64,000 nucleotides of DNA from Cercis canadensis. Lineage: Eukaryota > Streptophyta > Magnoliopsida > Fabales > Fabaceae. Both the position numbers and the translations under genes were made by a program. Location: contig QAOA01004841.1 in NCBI GenBank assembly GCA_003255065.1, positions 154,944-218,943 on the forward strand, read 5' to 3'. The notes under the pieces were generated by a model. It was not told where the DNA came from, did not search any database, and saw nothing but the letters and a program-made list of their open reading frames with translations. Shown here in pieces: positions 12,812 to 24,700 of this stretch (position 1 is the stretch's first letter; every line of letters begins with the position of its first letter).

Positions 12812-12824
12812 TTTGGCGCGAAAA
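12812..12824. promoter_or_regulatory. E2F binding site in the RIF1 promoter
   Basis: TTTGGCGCGAAAA is a full palindromic E2F site (TTTGGCGC overlapping GCGCGAAA) ending 56 bases before the RIF1 ATG. E2F sites drive G1/S expression of replication genes in plants, which matches the inferred role of the gene downstream. Confidence 0.65.
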
Positions 12825-12879
12825 TTGGCTCCGACCGCATTGCCTTTCTAGTTCCTCGTTCACAGATTTTTTTGGAAGA

Positions 12880-15800
12880 ATGTCAAATTTATCAGATGAG
12901 CTGCAGCAAATCAAAGCTCTAATTTCTTCTGATGACAAATCAAACAGGTCTCTGGGCTACTCAACACTCCTCCATTTCCAACAACATTCTGCCGACAATC
13001 CCTCTTCCATTCAATCCCTCGCCCAATGTTCCCAAACTCTAATCCATTCCATAGTTTCCGATGTGTCAGAAGACGAAGAAGAAATGTGAGCTTCAACTTC
13101 GACTCGTTCCCTTGCCCCTATAGTCTTTGCTGCCTTGCATCTTTTTCCTTTTTGATTTTCTTTTCTAAATTTTGCTGTGGGATGGTGGGTAATCGCTTTT
13201 CTGACCATTTTGTTTTTGATTTTTTAGAGCTGCGCAGGCGTTGAAGAGTTTGGGCTTCATGATTTATCATCCATCCATATTAGCCACGCTTCGAGGTATA
13301 TTGGTTCATTGGTTTGGTATATTAGGCCCTCTCATAAATCATAATTATTCTGAACGTACATGATAAATTGAAGTTACCATTAGAGTGCAAACCTTTTTAT
13401 TATGGATTTCATCTATTTGAACTTCAGTCCAGTAGTGACTCACCTTGATTTATACAACACTATTTTTTTTCCCCTCTTGGTATTGCAGTGGATGATGCCA
13501 CTTTGGTTTTAGAGTCATTGGCTAAACTCATTACAACCACGAAACTGAAGGCTAGTATATATATATTTTTTTCCCACTGATTAATTTAGATTTTTTTGTA
13601 AAACTTTATTTTCTTGTATTTGGTTTATGCACATTAACTCGCTGAACTTTTGGTGCAGTCTGCTTGTAATTTAGGAGCATGGTGTATTTCTGTCCAACAG
13701 TTGGGTCCATCATTTCTTGCAACTCACTTCCATTCTCTGTTGGGGGCAATTGTTCATGCCCTAGACAATCCTATGGGTTCTTTATCAACGACATTTGAAG
13801 CTACCCAGGTACATTTCCCTTTTCCTAGGAACATCTGAATTCTTAAGTATTTGGATACGAGGCAAAGAAAACTAAAAGAAATTAGTTCATCTATAGTAAA
13901 AAGGTGAAATTAAAGGCATTTTATGTTCTGAACTTACAGAATTACCTGAACTGAACGTTTACCCGTTGATGGAAGGCCCTGATGGTTCATACAGTTCTCA
14001 TCCCTTTTCTTTTCTGGTTGCTACCTAGAATAGCCAATTATCCAATGGTCCCTTGCTGTCATTTTCTAAAATCTACTTGCTTCCCCCGTTTATTGACATG
14101 CCCAGGAAATAAACTATTTGGCACAAGAAGTGAGAAATATTGGAATAGCCCTTATATAGAAGTAGAGCTGGAGCTTATGCTTGACTTTTTTTATCTACTT
14201 CCAGCCATCATATAGTTCTATTACGGATCTATGCCTATGCAATGGCTTATGTGTTTACTCTACACGTCTCCTTAAAAGAAAGATAAAAATACTTGAATTC
14301 TGAGAGTTATTCTAGGGGTCCTTTCATTTTTTCCTTCATTCTGTGGATTTTATTTTTGAAAACTATTATTAAGAGCAGTCAAGTTCATCCTTTTCATTTA
14401 TTTTTGCGGAGAAAGTTTGTCATCATTACCTTGAAAACAAAACTTCGTCCATATGTAGTGTATTGTTATATTAGCATGTAATTCATGCTTTTGATAACTA
14501 ACTAGAAATGTTCCTTTATATGTCTGGATATGTCCTTCTTGGATCTCCTTACTTGTTTATTCTTGGAATTTATGAGTGTACAAGTTTCTTTACATACTCA
14601 TTTGTACTACAGTGAGTTGAAAGGGTCATGATTTGTACTAAATTCTTTAATCTTTTCCATGGTAGGCCATTATGAAGCTAGCTGCTCAACTAAGTGACCA
14701 AATGAGAGACTCATCACATATATGGGCTCCTTCAATATACAGGAGACTTCTCAGCGTAGAGAAGAAGGAGAGGGATGCTTCAGAAAGTTGCCTGTTGAAG
14801 ATCAGGTCTACAATAATTCCTCCTTCACTGGATCTTTCCAAGGTATTAAAATGATTATGTTGTCAAAGTTTATTTACCATAAAGAGTTAAATCTGTGCCC
14901 TGAGTGGAATGACATGATCTTATTATGGCTATATAAGCCTTACTTAGTCACTGTGTTCGTTGCCACATTCTTCTTCTTCTTTTCACTGTTATTGTTGTGG
15001 TTGATAGTGAATTATAGATGCGATTGGAAATAAAAGAAGAGAGAGGGAAGAACAGGACAAGAAATTGGAAGACTATAATTTTTTTATATGCCTTAGCCCA
15101 TGAATAGGCGACAAATGATTCAGAGTCTCAGACTACGATATTTGGAGTAAAGGCAAGTTTGTGGCGGAGTGGGTGGTTCTAAACCCTTCTGCCTGCCTTT
15201 TACTGTGACAGACAGTCCTCTGAATTTGATGAGGACTTGTTTGGGTACTAAAAGAAACTGTAAAACAAACTTCTAAACTGATGTTGCATTGTTGTGTGCA
15301 TGGCCTGTCAAAATTGGTCTATATTCACAAAGCTTGTAAAATGGCTGGCAGTTTAACATGTGCTCTTGGTTCTCGTCATCTACTTATTTCCCCTTGACAG
15401 GTGCTTGTTAGGAATATGAAGGTGAAATTGCTCAATAGAATGAAGGATTTGATAGATCAGGGTATGAAGATTCAAGCTATTCGAGCATGGGGGTGGTTTG
15501 TCCGTATGCTGGGATCTCGTGCTTTGAAGAATAGGCATTTAGTTAATGATATGCTGAAAATTCCTGAGCGTACATTTACAGATCTTGACCCTCAGGTTCA
15601 AATTGCTACACAGGTAATATATATGCGTTACTGCATTAATATGCCAATGATTCATAGGGATGGGTTATGCACAGGTTGTAAGGCTGTTCAATATCTTTGA
15701 TAACACGAGTTAAAAAATGTATAAACCGGCTAAAAGAAATCTGTTTTAGAATAACTCCCTAATTATTACTACCATCTCTCGACTGTTGCTTATGTAGTTC

Positions 15801-18800
15801 TTTATAAGTGTCCTTTCTGCAGGTTGCCTGGGAAGGTCTTATTGATGCTCTTGTTCACCGTCCAATAGTATCCTCAGAGAAAAATACACCAGTTAAGGAA
15901 AATTCTGTTCAGAAACAGCATTCATTGGGAAGGAAAAATTGTGACATCCAAGCAAATGGATTTCCCAAAAGCATAAAGCTAATAATGACTCCACTGATAG
16001 GCATCATGTCTAATAAATGTGATATATCTGTTCAGTCATCCTGCTTCAATACATGGTGTTATTTGCTACACAAACTTGATGTCTCTGTCAATGAACCATC
16101 GGTGATAACAATGGTTTTAGAGCCTATTCTTAAGGCAATTTTTCAGAATGGACCTGATAGCAAGAACATCTGCTTATGGAATGCGTGCCTCAATCTGCTT
16201 ATTGAGAGTATTTCACAGAAGTGTCAGGATGTGGTCTGCCAGTCAATCAAGGAGGTAAGACCTAGAATCTCTGAAATTGGACCTTCTGTATCTGGAAAAT
16301 GCTCTTGGAAGCAACACCCTATTAGATGGCTGCCATGGGATATCAGCCAATTAGACTTCTACCTGGGTATGGTTTTTGTTCTTATCTGTCAAGCATCGAT
16401 GGAAATTGTAAGTCCTCAGCTTAGAAGATCTGTGTATGATGATGCTGTAAAGTTATTTAAATCTCTTCTAAAAGGAGTCAAACTGGACTTGGAAAGTCAA
16501 TCTACTAATTATGATGGTATTATGTGCTGTTTGAACTCATTACTGATGTTCATGAAAAGAGTATGTGAAGATTTGTACTCAGAGGGCAGTGAAAATGATG
16601 ACCTGTGTAGCACTGCCATTCAGTTTATAGATGCTATCACCAGGGAGTTAGATCCCTCTGTCTTGGGATCCCCTCTATACAGGTTTGCATTGGACCTAAA
16701 GTACATTGCCAACCTGCAGTCAGTTAATCTTAATGAGCATCTAAAATTTCAGAGTGTCAGTTGTATTTCTTATATGGATAAGGTTTCTCCTATGGTTTAT
16801 TTCATAGCACTCTACTTCCATATGATGGTTCAGTTAACTATGAAATTCCCTCAATCAGACTGCACTTTACAAGGAAGGTGTGAGTATTTTAAATTTATAT
16901 TTTCTTCAAATGATCCCCTGGAAAATCTCCTCGCCTGTATTGGCTTGTTGTACAAACATATTCAACCAAGATACTTAAATATATGGATAACAGTGGCTCA
17001 AGGTCTGAAAGACTGTGTGCATGATGCAAAGTGTAAGTCACTACTGGAAGTAATGTCTGACAGCGCTGGTTATTCTTCCATATGCCATCTTTTATTTCAC
17101 CCCCTTGTGGCAACCTGTGAACTTCCAAGATTGACCCTGTCAAATGCTAGTGCCTCTTTGGAGAAGTATCTTACATCACCAGAAAGAAAGGTTAGGCTTG
17201 AATGCATTATTCAAACTTGGAAATCACTTTATGGATATCTTAGTGCTTCAGAGCTTAGATGTCAAGCAGCCACCAATTTCTCTGAGGACCTGTGCTCAAT
17301 GCTAAGTGGGTGGCTTGATGAAATTGCTGGAATACTTGAAAATGGGACTGATATTAATTTCACTTGCAAGGACATGGATCCTGACCTCCTTTATTTATGT
17401 GGCAACTTCATGATATGCATTCTAGAACAGATCCAGACTTCAGAATTAATTCCTGAAACTGACAGAAGTAAAGGTTGCAGTGACAGCAATTTAACCAGTG
17501 ATATTAAAGCCTGTTTGAAGCTTGCTGTGAGGTAAGTTCAAACATATTTTGTAACATCCAGTTAAAGACCCCTCATAAATCTAGAATAGGGTGGTGAGCA
17601 TAACCATAGGGAGAGAACATGCCGACATGCCTAGAAGTTGTATAGTTTCATTGTCATGTTAACATTCTTTTCTTTTTTCTGTTGTATTTAATATTATAAA
17701 CTTTGGTACTTCTTCTTTTGCCTGGGGGTCTTTTATAATATTGTTGAGATACTGAAATTACAAGTTACTTAGGTGATGTATTGCTCGAGAGGTACTTTGC
17801 TGATTTGCTTAGCTTTTTATGAATCTCATTTTGATTATTTAAGAAAAACCAAGGGACTATTATATATTCAATTGCTGCTGCTCATTTTCATGTGGTATTA
17901 CACAGGTACATGAATTTGTTGAGGACAAAGATGGTGTCTGACCCACTGCCTGGTTTTGTTGTGATCTCGAGGTCAATCAACATATTTTGAAATTCATGCT
18001 TTGCTTGTTCTACGAGTAACTCTGTGTTTGACTCTCACTTTTCCATGAACCACAGGGTATTTTCTACATTGGCATGCTTTCTCAGTAGCCTGCACCGGAA
18101 GCAAGATATTTTTCTTTTTCTCGAGGTTTGTTTCCCCAAATTCTACTTTATAATATGCATGGGACGTATCCTCTTTTGAGTCATATATACACATATGCTG
18201 CTAATTGGAAAGATGAAAGAGAACCTCCCCTTTGTGAATCGTATGTGCGGGTTTTAGTCGAGTTCATTCGCATATACCTGATTGCAGATAGTATCCTGTC
18301 AACTACTTCAATGGCTATCAAATATGGAAATGCAGGATCAAAGCACCAATGATCAGCTCCTATTCCTGTGGACTGAAACGCTTAGTTGTTTAAGAAGTCA
18401 TCCCCCATTATACTTTGATTCAGCTTTACTCAAGCTTTATGAACCTCTTTTGGAAAAAACTCTTGATCATCCATATCCCTCCATCTCAGAGCCAACCATC
18501 AACTTTTGGAATTCCACATTTGGTCAACAAACTATGTTGGATTTTCCCCCGAGTTTGCTTCATGTCTTGGACAAGCTATCCAGAAATGGAAAATTAAAGC
18601 TCCAGAACAGAAGCCTTCCATTTCTTCAAAGATGTCACTCCCATTCAGAAGTCAATGACGCATTGCAGATATACAGGGTGACTGCAACACATAACATGAC
18701 CTCCAAAAGAGTGGAACTAGTGTTGGACAATAAGAACCACCCTGAGCAGAAAGAGGCACTTCCTTTAAGTTTAAAAAGAAAGAGGTTAGAACTCACCGAG

Positions 18801-18977
18801 CATCAGAAGGAAGTGAGGCGAGCACAGCAAGGAAGGGTAAGGGATAGTGGTGGACATGGCCCCGGGATTCGAACTTATACTAAGCTTGATTTTTCGCAAG
18901 GGATTGACGATTCGCAGGACAGCCAGGAAATACGAGATTCTGAAGCCATATTGCAGATGCTGAGAAAAGCCATCTAA
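12880..18977 (+). CDS. RIF1: RIF1-like protein (Rif1 N-terminal HEAT-like domain)
   Basis: Plant homologue of Rap1-interacting factor 1, a large helical-repeat chromatin protein known in yeast and animals for telomere length control, replication timing and break repair. Exons inferred by phase: 12880-13085, 13228-13295, 13489-13550, 13659-13808, 14666-14842, 15401-15613, 15823-17531, 17906-17971, 18056-18125, 18288-18977; 3411 nt, 1136 residues. Recognisable segments: AIRAWGWFVRMLG and DPQVQIATQVAWEGLIDAL in the N-terminal Rif1 domain, IMTPLIGIMSNKCDISVQSS, and a basic C-terminal tail (LKRKRLELTEHQKEVRRAQQ) ending in an acidic/polar stretch. It is much shorter than vertebrate RIF1, as is usual for plants. 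Intron 3 (13551-13658) must use a GC donor (AAG/GCTAGT) to keep frame. The start at 12880 is the first ATG after the E2F-containing promoter. An extra small exon between 18126 and 18287 is possible but not required. Confidence 0.85.
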
Positions 18978-19600
18978 CTGCCTTTCAGTCATTTTTTCAA
19001 TAGTGTTTCTATCATAATTTCCTAATTATTCAAATCTGCATGTATAAAGTAGACAGCGTTAACTTGTTTTTGCACTTTAATTCAAAATGTATTTCAGTAT
19101 TATAAATATTGTTCATAAGTTAAATCCAAGAATACTAGAAATGCGCCGACTTGAATTTGATGAAGAAAAGAATAACTACTTGCCAGTTCGGTTAGTTCCA
19201 AGCCTAGGCTTGACCACTTTGTGCCAATTGCCAAATACCAAATACCAACACTCACATAAAGTATAAGGTCATGGACTTTCACTGTTTACCTTATACAGGA
19301 AGACTCGCAAAATCCTTATAATGCTAACTCTTAAAACATATAAAAGCGTACATGGTGTACATAAATATTTCTTTAGAGACTCGAATAAAATTACTTGTCT
19401 AGTTGTTTTATTAGTCCATAATTATTCTCAGAATCTCAATCTTCTCTCATTAAACAAATAGGCCAAAAAAGGAGGAATTAAAATCACTTCTCGGATTATT
19501 TTCTTAATTTCTTTCATAATGGATATTAGAATTAGAAGAAGAAATAATATTCATACCAAATAACACCTACTTATCATAGGAAAAAAAAAAAGAGTTTCCC
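18978..19600. other. RIF1 3' UTR and non-coding AT-rich sequence
   Basis: No reading frame or repeat of note. It includes the 3' UTR of the RIF1-like gene; the polyadenylation site is not evident. Confidence 0.4.
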
Positions 19601-19619
19601 ATATACATAACAAGAAGTT

Positions 19620-19915
19620 TCCTATACATAATCCAAGTGGTCCATGATTCAATTGAAATTTCTTTTTTGGCATGCGCAACAACACTACCCTCCCATGGGA
19701 CCCCCCAATTGATAGAAACAATGGGCAGAGAGCCACAATCGTACTGTTAATCTCTACAATAAGACCATCAATTTCCCAAGCAACTGATCCATGCAAGTCC
19801 AGGGCAATGCATCAACCAGAATTTTGTTGATCGAGACAACCTCCTCCTGATTGATAGCTAGGAATAATAAGGCTTTTGTTTCGGCCTCCACACCTGAACT
19901 AGCTCATCTTTTTTC
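19620..19915 (-). pseudogene. Decayed RNase H-like (RVT_3 type) retroelement fragment
   Basis: Read on the - strand, three short pieces in different frames line up with the plant RNase H-like domain found at the end of many non-LTR retroelements: GVEAETKALLFLAI, then SVAWEIDGLIVEI, then a piece resembling the family's W-V-P-R-x-x-N-x-V-A-H motif (WGVPWEGSVVAHAKK). The frame shifts near 19800 and 19700, so it cannot encode a working protein. No reverse transcriptase is seen next to it. Assignment is from motif memory, so moderate. Confidence 0.45.
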
Positions 19916-19995
19916 AAACCATACTCCTTGGATGTTACTCTGCTGAGTGCTGACTACCAACTCAAAAATGTCAAAGCTGCTAAAAAATAAGACTT

Positions 19996-20145
19996 GGGTT
20001 TGGTTCGGTTTCTTATCCATTTTAAAACACCAAAATCGCTAACCGAACCGATTAAATTGGTTTACAATACATAAAAACCAAACCGAACCAATATAGGTTT
20101 GGATCGATGCCGGTTCAGTTTGGGCGATTTGGTCTATTTAGTTCA
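19996..20145. repeat. GGTTCGGTT/AACCGAACC-rich repeat
   Basis: Several copies of GGTTCGGTTT and AACCGAACC in both orientations in 150 bases, interspersed with AT-rich DNA. Such clusters are common in terminal regions of plant transposons; the element cannot be delimited here. Confidence 0.4.
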
Positions 20146-20164
20146 ATTTACTTATATTCTTAAT

Positions 20165-20455
20165 TGCAAAGATCTCAAAAAATTAAGTTATCTAATATAT
20201 GGTAGAACATACAGTTTCTTTTAAAATAAAAGAATGATATGATATAAAAAAAGTGTTAATTCTTTTCTTTTTTTTTAAAGAAGTTTGACACATTTTCTTA
20301 TATCTTGTTGTTCTTGTATTTTAAAATGAACTTGTGTTCTACCATATATTAAATGACTCAATTTTTAAAAATCTTCATAACGACACAAAAATCAATGCGT
20401 GAGTCTCACCGGAGCCCACTTAAGTAATAGATGTAGTACTACTAGCATAACACTT
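20165..20455. mobile_element. Palindromic MITE-like foldback, partial copy
   Basis: Two arms of about 95 bases are inverted repeats (TAATATATGGTAGAACA at about 20192 and its complement near 20336). The right arm extends further to about 20450. The arms resemble those of the element at 47296-47673 (for example GTTATGCTAG versus CTATGTTATC near the outer end), so both belong to one family. The left end looks truncated by the neighbouring GGTTCGGTT repeat. Confidence 0.45.
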
Positions 20456-21706
20456 ACCTATAACTAAACCTACTAAAAAATGTGTTCAATATGTGGGGGA
20501 GAAAAGTGACAAACATTTTTAGCTCGAAATGAGAAGCAGTAATTTGTTATTTTTCTAGAGAATTACCTCGAAACACTATTAATAATTTGACAATTAAATG
20601 TAAAATTAGTATCAAGTTTAGCTTAATTTATCAAAAATTTGTCTCTTAGATGATGATGTTCCTCAATAGTGTTTAGATTATTTGGTACACTAGTATTTCT
20701 TCTTATTATTCTTCTTTTTGTTGTGTGGCACAAGCATACTAGTATTATTTTTTTTTATATTTTTTGCTACAATTTTAAATTCGAACACAAAACTAATAAA
20801 TTTTGAGAATGACTTTAATACTACTCAATTACAAGTTATTTGATCATAATATTTTTACGTGACTATATAATATATGATATACCTTAGTATTTGATACCCA
20901 TATAAAAATTTTATAATTCAAGATTTCTATGCTTTGTATAACTGTTAAAAATTGTTTAAAATATGCGCACATAAATCATTTAAAATATGTATAGAAAAAC
21001 CAATAGCAAAAATTTAAAATATTATATACCTTACCTTTTTATATGTATTTTAATTGTGCTCATTCATGATATCAAAATAACATTTTCTGGTAATAAACAA
21101 ATAGTTTATCAGTAAGGATCTTTATATGAATATGAAATGGTGAACCAAATGTGAAATGTCTCATTTTATTCATTATAATTTTTTTATAGTATAGAAAATT
21201 GATGAATAAATAGCTTTTTTAAAATTTTGATACTATTTTGAAGAGAAATTTAGTATAAACATATCTCACAAACTGATACTGCACCTGAAAATCACGTCAC
21301 TATTGTTCTTACTTCTTTTGAGACCGGAATCCCCCACAAAGAAAAACCAATTACAGAGAAGTAAAAAAATAACCTCTCTATCTCTCTCTCTTCGGGTCTT
21401 TCTCTTTCATCCGTATCTCCCCCGATTCGGCGAATAGGTTTTCACCCACTCTCTCTCTCTGCAAAAACCAGATACATCTAAGCAAAGGAACAGAAGCAAG
21501 GGTTTTTCTCTGCAAATTTCTGAACTATAGGGTTTCTCTAAACCCTCTAACTTCGTGCCTCACTTCGATTTTAAATGTAAATTCAGATTCATTTTTCACT
21601 TCGCTTCTGCTGAGAGTCTCACTGAATTTAGGGCTTCTTTCCCTTATTTCAAAAAAGCTCCCGATACATTGCTATAGGATTTGTATTCTGATTAGTCGAT
21701 CTGAGC
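20456..21706. other. Intergenic region and 5' UTR/promoter of the CNOT10 gene
   Basis: AT-rich without a gene until about 21350, then a pyrimidine-rich stretch (CTCTCTATCTCTCTCTC) leading into the ATG at 21707. The CT-rich part is typical of a plant 5' UTR with a Y-patch promoter. No clear TATA box. Confidence 0.45.
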
Positions 21707-24700
21707 ATGGAAGGCCGAGATTTATCGTCATCTTCTTCGTCGTCAACAACGGTTGCTGCTGTTGCTGCCGCCAACCGCGATGGTTCTTTGCCTGCTGATG
21801 GTGACGATGGTGTTTTCTCGGTTGCGGTTGCACTGGCCAAAGACGCTGCCTTGCATTTCCAGTCAGGCAAGTTCCCCGAATGTGTGGAGGTTTTGAACCA
21901 GCTCCTGCAGAAGAAACAAGACGATCCCAAGGTAATCCTTTTTTCATTTGCATGGATTCTCATCATGCCAATGCCATTTTCCTCATATCTCTATGTGAAA
22001 TGTATCTCTAAATGTTCATATCATCTTCTTCATTATCATCTGTTAAGTTTTGATAAGTCCTGATTCTGCCTTTGCCACCTAGGTATTGTTTGACGCTCAT
22101 TGTTTGTTCTTTTTATCCACTCCTTTGGCAGGTGGTAAAGTTTAAATGGTTATTTAGACACTTAGTTGATAAATTAGCTGGATTTTATTATCTGTAAGTG
22201 GTAACATTCAATCTTGGTACCTCCCGGTTGCTATAGCAGTGGGCACATGCAGTGAAGCTTCTGTAGCTAAATATGCAAATGTGTTTTGGTTCGGTTGGTT
22301 TATATAAATTTTATATCGTAGCAAGTACTAGAATGGCCTGGATAAGATGTGTTAAGCTGATTTAAATAAATAGGTTGGGAAAACATTTGTGTTATGTAAT
22401 GTAAGAATGTTGAATGTCAAGAGAAACTAGTTAGACCTTGGGATTTGTCACCGACATTGAATCTAAAATGGAAAGCTTGAATTCTGAGATTATTTGCCAG
22501 AAGAGTTATTGGCTTTCTAAATACGGACAATCTATATGCCTGCTGGATTGGCTTGAGAAGTGTTCCCAGTATAGCTGGCCCTACTAGGCATGGTGTTTTT
22601 GATTAGCATGACCCCAAACACGGTGCATTTGGCTATCCAGATTGCTGATGTTAGTGATCCCAACTCATTGTGCCTCACCACCTCCATGGTTGTGTTAAAA
22701 GAAATGATAGAGAAAAAGAGAGAGCTCCATTGCTGTATCACAGAACAACAAAGGGGAGGGGGTAGGGAAAGAGAAAGGGATGGAGATGTTTTGGCTGAAG
22801 GTGTCAATGCGTGTAAGCAAATGAGAACTGAGAAGAAACGATAGATAGAAAAGAGAGAGCTCTATTTCTGTATCAGAGAGAGAGAGAGAGAGATTGGGGG
22901 TTAGAGAAAGTGGGATGGAGATGTTTTTCCCAAACCCAAAGGTATCTACACCTTGCGTAAGCGAATGAGAAAAAATGACAGAGAGAGCTCTATTGCTGTA
23001 TTAGAGAGAGAGAGGACTTAGGGGGGACAGGGTGAGGAAAAGAAAGAGGGATGGAGATGTTTTCCCAAAGGTATATGCCTTGCGTAAGCGAATGAAAGGA
23101 AATGACAGAGAGAAAGAGAGAGCTCCATTGTTGTATAGAGAGAGAGAGAGGGGGGGTGGGGTGAGGGAAAGAAAAAGAGGGATGGAGATGTTTGCCCAAA
23201 GGTATTGACGCATTCCTTAAGCAATTGAGAAAGAGAGAGGTATGAAGGTACTCTTTGAAGATATCAATAAATTACTTAGAAATTAGAATATTTCATGTAA
23301 CGTTATAAGATGTCTTATGAGTTTTGATTTATGAAATTTATAATTTTTCCAATTAATTATAATTTGAAATATATTTACATCGAGGTGTTCCTGAGTCAAT
23401 TATGGCCCCAAAGAAAGAGCTGACGAAGCCTACTCCTTGTACCTGTTCTGATAGCCGTATACCAAATCATGCTCCAATTAACAGTGGGCTTGAACAATTT
23501 TGGCTAGATCTTTTTAATTTTGGTTAGATTTTTTAATTTTAGTTTACTTGATGCTAATGCTACTACTTTGCTAGTCTAACTTTATACATAACAGTTACTG
23601 GTTGCTTGTACATCTCTAAGTCAGCATAATAAATTATCCCTTTTTCATCCTGTGCTTTTCATGGAGTCAAAGATGTTGTGGCTTTGCATTTGTAATCTCT
23701 ACTTATGCTTTTAAGCATTCTGCTAACTGATTAGGTTTGTGATCTGATGGAATAAGTTCAAATAATTGAAGGGGCCTTGAAGTAAGTACACCTATGAAAC
23801 GGATTTGTCTGGCTGAGATAAATGGACTTGTGTTATTTTATTTTATGTTTTCTATGCTTTAGAAGGCTTGGGTTTTGGTGTTCATGTCCCATGGTTGTCA
23901 AATATCCCATACAATCTATTAAGTCTTTGTTTTAATATATGATTGGTTTTAGATCTAGCTTTTGAGACAATATTAATGTTTGTAGAAAGATAAAGTTCTC
24001 TGTCCCTCATCTCTGGGTCTTTTAACAGAACAGGGGAGGAATGAGCTTGGTGGGTTTATAACCTGCCAAGTTTGCATAAATCTTAACGTATGGTGATTAT
24101 TTAATATAGGTTTCAGCAATCCTTTTCTGAATCCTAATACTTAAGGCTTTAAATTTTAATATTTCAGGTTCTTCATAATATTGCCATTGCGGAATACTTC
24201 CACGATGGTTGTTCAGATCCCAGAAAGTTGCTTGAAGTGCTTAATGGCGTTAAGGTAGGTTAAAATTTGAGTTTATTTTCTTCTTGTGCTTATTGAAAGT
24301 TGAATTTTCTGCTAGTTCTTGTTTTTAATGGTTGGCACTTGCTTGCAATGGCGTTCCCCTCCCTCACCCAAACATTAAAAAGATACCTTTTTCATTTGGG
24401 ATTATGGGATTTCTTTCCTTAAATTGTTTTTAAGAATTTTTCCATGGTTCATTGTTTGGGCTTCCATAAAACTGGAAATACCAGTTGTTTAAAACCCTTT
24501 ATTGCATGTAAATATTTTGGGGCTAAATAATGGATAATATAGAACTTGCATTCAATTGGTGAAATAAATGTTCAAAATTTTACCATATGCATTATTGGTT
24601 TCTTAATTCTTATTGATTCTCAAGTTATTAGAATTTAGATCCGGGAGTTAGTTTCTTTGGAGGGAATAAGAATTCAGATAAGGTTTTAATACTCATTGGA

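Noticed and set aside
22990-23224. Overlapping Ser/Pro/Leu-rich frames on the - strand
   Set aside because: Created by GA/CT repeats of the minisatellite; all three frames stay open because of the repeat.
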